Source: RGIG5050 sp045636065
GTDB lineage: Bacteria; Verrucomicrobiota; Kiritimatiellia; RFP12; UBA1067
Direction: 5' to 3'
NCBI GenBank assembly: GCA_045636065.1
Contig: JAZTWW010000015.1
Span: forward strand, 3,374-67,373
DNA: 64,000 nucleotides
A program made the position numbers and the translations under genes. This document shows, one piece after another, positions 61,109 to 64,000 of this stretch; within the stretch, counting starts at the first letter, position 1, and the number at the start of each line of letters is the position of its first letter. Below the pieces are notes generated by a model. The model searched no databases and was not told where the DNA came from. It saw nothing but the letters and a program-made list of their open reading frames with translations.

Positions 61109-62331
61109 ACGTCACGATGATCTTCAAGGTGGCGATCCTCGCCATAATGCGCAACAAGACGCGCTCGCTCCTGACGTGCCTCGGCATAATAGTCGGCATT
61201 GCGGCCGTGATCGCGGTGATGGCGATAGGCCAGGGCGCGCAGACGATGATGGTCCAGGAGATATCCTCCATGGGCAACAATCTCATGATGGTCTTTCCCG
61301 AGGGGCGCAACCAGGGGCCGGTCTCCGGCGGCATGGGCCAGGGCCAGACGATGACGGCCGAGGACGCGGAGGCCATCAAGCGCGAGCTTCCGTGGCTCGT
61401 CGCGGGCGTCAGTCCGTCGGTGAACGTCTCGGCGCAGATGATAAGGCAGGGCAAGAACTGGAATACGCGCATCTCGGGCGTCTCCACCGATTTCCCCGAA
61501 GTGCGAAACTGGAGCGTCGGCGAGGGCCGGTTCTTCACCGAGGAGGAGCAGCGCCGCTCGCAGAGGGTGTGCGTTCTCGGCAAGACCGTCGCCACCAACC
61601 TCTTCGGCGACGAGGATCCTATCGGCAAGACGTTCCGCATAAAGAACATGCCGTTCAAGGTCGTGGGCATAATGGCCTCCAAGGGCGCCAACGGCTGGGG
61701 GCAGGACCAGGACGATACGGTCCTCGCGCCCTACACGACCGTATCGATGGTGCTTACAAGATCGAAGTTCCGCAGCATCAACATGATGAACGTCTCGCTC
61801 GTCTCGATGGACGATCTCGAGGAGGCGAGGCGCGAGATAACGTCGCTTCTCAGGCAGCGCCACAAGCTCGCCGACTACCAGGACGACGATTTCGAGACGC
61901 GCGACACGACTGAGATCATGAACACCATAGGAAGCGTCAGCGGGCTCATGACGGTGCTTCTTACGGCCGTCGCGGCGATATCCCTTCTCGTGGGCGGCAT
62001 CGGCATAATGAACATAATGCTCGTCTCCGTCACAGAACGCATACGCGAGATCGGGCTCAGGATGGCGATAGGCGCCACGCCCGTCAACATACTGATGCAG
62101 TTCATCCTGGAGGCGGTCGTCCTTTCGACCGTCGGGGGAGCCATAGGGGTGGGAGTAGGCGTGGCCGGGGCCAAGATTATCGGCGAGGTGAACCACTGGC
62201 CGATTCTCATAGAGCCGTCAAGCGCCATAGTGGCGTTCCTCTTCTCGAGCTTCGTCGGGATGTTCTTCGGCTTCTATCCCGCGTGGAGGGCGAGCCGCCT
62301 CAATCCGATCGACTGCCTCAGGTACGAATAG
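61105..62331 (+). CDS. MacB/FtsX-type ABC transporter permease
   Basis: A 408-residue permease with an N-terminal membrane helix (RSLLTCLGIIVGIAAVIAVM), a large periplasmic domain (residues 45-280; MacPCD-like, NNLMMVFPEG and GKTVATNLFGDEDPIGKTFR), and three C-terminal helices (MTVLLTAVAAISLLVGGIGI, FILEAVVLSTVGGAIGVGVG, VAFLFSSFVGMFFGFYPAWR). RIREIGLRMAIGAT is the FtsX coupling helix. It forms a heteromeric or homodimeric MacB-like unit with the ATPase. It overlaps the ATPase gene at its start. Confidence 0.93.
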   Translation: MNVTMIFKVAILAIMRNKTRSLLTCLGIIVGIAAVIAVMAIGQGAQTMMVQEISSMGNNLMMVFPEGRNQGPVSGGMGQGQTMTAEDAEAIKRELPWLVAGVSPSVNVSAQMIRQGKNWNTRISGVSTDFPEVRNWSVGEGRFFTEEEQRRSQRVCVLGKTVATNLFGDEDPIGKTFRIKNMPFKVVGIMASKGANGWGQDQDDTVLAPYTTVSMVLTRSKFRSINMMNVSLVSMDDLEEARREITSLLRQRHKLADYQDDDFETRDTTEIMNTIGSVSGLMTVLLTAVAAISLLVGGIGIMNIMLVSVTERIREIGLRMAIGATPVNILMQFILEAVVLSTVGGAIGVGVGVAGAKIIGEVNHWPILIEPSSAIVAFLFSSFVGMFFGFYPAWRASRLNPIDCLRYE

Positions 62332-62358
62332 GGCGGCTCTGCCGCCATGGAAGGCGAA

Positions 62359-63657
62359 ATGGATATTCTGGAATACGACCGCACGCACGTATGGCATCCC
62401 TATGCAAGCCTAAAAGATCCGCCTCCCGTGAGGCTTGCCAAGGGGGCGTCTGGCGTGAAGATGGATGTTGAGGGCAAGGGGCCTTTAATAGACGCCGTCT
62501 CCAGCTGGTGGTGCGCCGCGCACGGCCACAACCATCCTAGGCTCGTGGAGGCCTTAAGGCGGCAGAGCGAAAGGCTTTGCCACGTGATGTTCGGCGGCTT
62601 CACGCACGCTCCGGCCGTCGAGCTTGCGCAGAGGCTTGCGGATATGTGCCCGGATGGGCTCGACAGGGTGTTCTTCGCGGACTCGGGTTCGATTGCCGTC
62701 GAGGTGGCCGTGAAGATGGCGACGCAGTACCAGTACGCAAAGGGGCTGCGCCGCCGCACGAAGATGCTTTCCCTGAAGGGCGGGTACCATGGTGACACGG
62801 CTTGTGCGATGGCGCTTTCCGATCCTGACGGGATGCACACGCTTTTCGCCGGGATGATGCCCAGGCACTTCTTTGCCGACAAGCCGGAGATCCCGTTCGG
62901 CGGCGAGTGGGACGAACGCGCCCTTGAAAGCGTCGAGAGGGCGGTTGCGGAGCATGGCGGCGAGATAGCCGGCATAATCTGCGAGCCGGTCTTCCAGGCG
63001 GCAAACGCGATGAACTTCTACCATCCCGCGTTCCTGAAGGGGTTGAGGCGGATCTGCAGCGAGAACGGGTTGCTGCTTGTCTTCGACGAGATAGCGGCGG
63101 GCTTCTACAGGACCGGGCCGAGGTGGGCGGCCGGGCACGCTGGCGTCGTGCCGGACATAATGACTGTCGGCAAGGCCCTTACGGGCGGTCACATCACGCT
63201 TGCAGCGACGATTGCCTCTGGGGAGGTGGCGGAGACGATTTCGTCGGGCGAACCTGGCGCATTCATGCACGGACCTACGTATATGGCAAACCCGCTCGCC
63301 TGCGCCGTCGCGATCGAGAGCCTCAAGCTTTTCGCCGAGTCCGACTACGGGTCGAAGGTCAGGCATATTGAAGGGGAGTTCAGGCGGCATCTTGCGGGGT
63401 TCGGCGGCGGGAACGTCAAGTCGGTGAGGATATTGGGCGCGGCTGCCGTGATCGAGGTGGATAGGATGCCTGCGAGGGCGGATATAGAGCGGATTATAGA
63501 CGGTCATGGGGTGTGGCTGAGGCCGTTCTCGAATTACATCTATTCTATGCCTCCTCTCATCTCCTCCGACGGCGATATTGATGCGATTGCCAGTGCCATG
63601 AAGTCGCTCGCCCTCTGCGAACCCGGCCCCGTCCTTCCCGGCGACTTCCACGAATAA
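62359..63657 (+). CDS. bioA: Adenosylmethionine-8-amino-7-oxononanoate aminotransferase
   Basis: BioA transfers the amino group of SAM to KAPA in biotin synthesis, using PLP. The 432-residue protein opens DRTHVWHPYASLKDPPPVRL and has DAVSSWWCAAHGHNHPRLVE, SGSIAVEVAVKMATQYQYAK, FDEIAAGFYRTG and the PLP lysine in MTVGKALTGGHITLA. ATG 62359 has GGAAGGCG before it; ATG 62347 (four codons upstream) has no ribosome site. No other bio gene lies in the window. It is the last gene before the terminal non-coding stretch. Confidence 0.93.
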   Translation: MDILEYDRTHVWHPYASLKDPPPVRLAKGASGVKMDVEGKGPLIDAVSSWWCAAHGHNHPRLVEALRRQSERLCHVMFGGFTHAPAVELAQRLADMCPDGLDRVFFADSGSIAVEVAVKMATQYQYAKGLRRRTKMLSLKGGYHGDTACAMALSDPDGMHTLFAGMMPRHFFADKPEIPFGGEWDERALESVERAVAEHGGEIAGIICEPVFQAANAMNFYHPAFLKGLRRICSENGLLLVFDEIAAGFYRTGPRWAAGHAGVVPDIMTVGKALTGGHITLAATIASGEVAETISSGEPGAFMHGPTYMANPLACAVAIESLKLFAESDYGSKVRHIEGEFRRHLAGFGGGNVKSVRILGAAAVIEVDRMPARADIERIIDGHGVWLRPFSNYIYSMPPLISSDGDIDAIASAMKSLALCEPGPVLPGDFHE

Positions 63658-63663
63658 TCACCC

Positions 63664-63803
63664 GAATGGTGCCAGACTCCTTAAAAGGACGCGGCGCGTA
63701 TCCATCCTTACTGGACTTGAAATACTATTCAATCCGCCGCGCCCGAAATAATTCCCTTCTTGCGCGGCCAAGGCCGCGCGTGATTCGGATGGTTCCAGAC
63801 TCC
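63664..63803 (+). repeat. 17-bp direct repeat flanking a hairpin-bearing segment
   Basis: GAATGGTGCCAGACTCC (63664-63680) recurs as GGATGGTTCCAGACTCC (63787-63803), 15 of 17 identical, 123 bases apart. Between them lie GGCGCG (63693-63698) and CGCGCC (63738-63743) and a further hairpin. Confidence 0.7.
63762..63779. repeat. Perfect 8-bp hairpin with AA loop
   Basis: GCGCGGCC, AA, GGCCGCGC. There is no T-run after it on the + strand. Confidence 0.7.
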
Positions 63804-63842
63804 GTCTCGATCTGAAGAGGCGTTTTTTGGATTGCCTGGCCC

Positions 63843-64000
63843 GGGTCAGATCTCGCTCCGAGCTTTTGACGGAGCGGATTTGAGGATTATTAGGGGTAAG
63901 CCGATTTTGGGAAGGGATGTAAGGGATCAACGGGATGTAAGGGATAAATCCGATTCAAAGTCCACTCATTGGATTTATCGCTTTTATCGCTTTTATCCCT
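63843..64000 (+). repeat. Second copy of the tagged intergenic repeat (cut by the window edge)
   Basis: It begins with the same 18-base tag as 29459-29476, here followed by a 7-bp hairpin (CGCTCCG 63854-63860, CGGAGCG 63870-63876). From 63911 AAGGGAT/GGGATAAA units run on the left of the core ATTCAAAGTCCA (63953-63964) and TTTATCGC units on its right; the 22 bases 63971-63992 match 29672-29693 exactly. Unlike at the first copy, left and right units are inverted, so this copy can fold into a stem. The element continues past base 64000. Confidence 0.7.

Larger units (their letters stand above)
63658..64000. other. Non-coding, repeat-rich region at the right edge
   Basis: The 343 bases after bioA contain no acceptable gene; a - strand open frame (63658-63930) lacks a ribosome site and runs over the repeats. 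The stretch holds a direct repeat, hairpins, the tag shared with 29459 and an octamer array, listed separately. A T6 run (63823-63828) follows a shared 14-mer but no clear stem. Confidence 0.75.

Noticed and set aside
63658..63930. 90-residue open frame on the - strand after bioA
   Set aside because: It spans hairpins and direct repeats, has no ribosome site and no recognisable sequence.

Overview
The window is 64 kb of GC-rich bacterial chromosome, gene-dense and almost all on the + strand; only three genes (41335-43782) are on the - strand. No rRNA, tRNA, transposase, prophage or CRISPR array was found. Gene content points to the PVC superphylum, most likely a gut-type Kiritimatiellota or Lentisphaerota lineage. 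This is inferred from a V/A-type ATPase operon carrying the DUF2764 subunit, PVC-style secreted and zinc-finger hypotheticals, an aroK-aroB fusion and host-glycan hydrolases. It was not tested by phylogeny.

Layout. 1-4902: end of a K+ channel/TrkA-like protein, gyrA, then two acyl carrier proteins and one protein that fuses a COG4648-like membrane domain, an acyl-ACP ligase and a hot-dog dehydratase. 4911-9117: a strong promoter and V-ATPase genes E, DUF2764, A and B, with no D, I or K behind them. 9126-15693: a large secreted Ig/repeat protein, a possible 52-codon gene and a secreted double glycosidase (GH84 + GH110). 15739-23972: rpoD, a membrane-anchored RRM protein, aroKB, grpE, dnaJ, rsmE, a TIGR02757 protein and a nitroreductase. 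24047-29450: rpsT, pgk, an acyl-CoA synthetase and two overlapping membrane genes, the second fused to a YrbL-like kinase domain.

29451-30150 is a non-coding, repeat-rich stretch ending in the leuC promoter. 30151-36123: leuC-leuD-leuB, pheS, tmk, holB and a RicT/PSP1 gene. 36153-41325: carB, queE and rmuC. 41335-43782 (-): tgt, yajC and a LysM protein. 43856-50686: a coiled-coil membrane protein, a tiny lipoprotein, an RluA-type synthase, a small membrane protein, a flavodoxin, a phosphohexomutase, pcnB and a TPR-like protein. 50693-56151: gdhA, a C2H2 zinc-finger protein and pheT. 56165-56325 is a probable 6S RNA. 56354-63657: a secreted hypothetical, a TrpR-like regulator, a SpoU methylase, panC, an epimerase, a MacB-type ABC pair and bioA. 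63658-64000 is a second repeat-rich non-coding stretch that shares sequence with the first.

Most genes are housekeeping. Tight start/stop overlaps (ATGA, TGATG) suggest long operons with coupled translation. The most unusual items are the three-domain acyl ligase with its ACP pair, the GH84-GH110 fusion, the membrane-fused YrbL-like kinase, the membrane-tethered RRM protein, the 6S-like RNA, and the repeat element shared by the two large intergenic regions. All domain and family calls come from reading motifs by eye; no database search was run.
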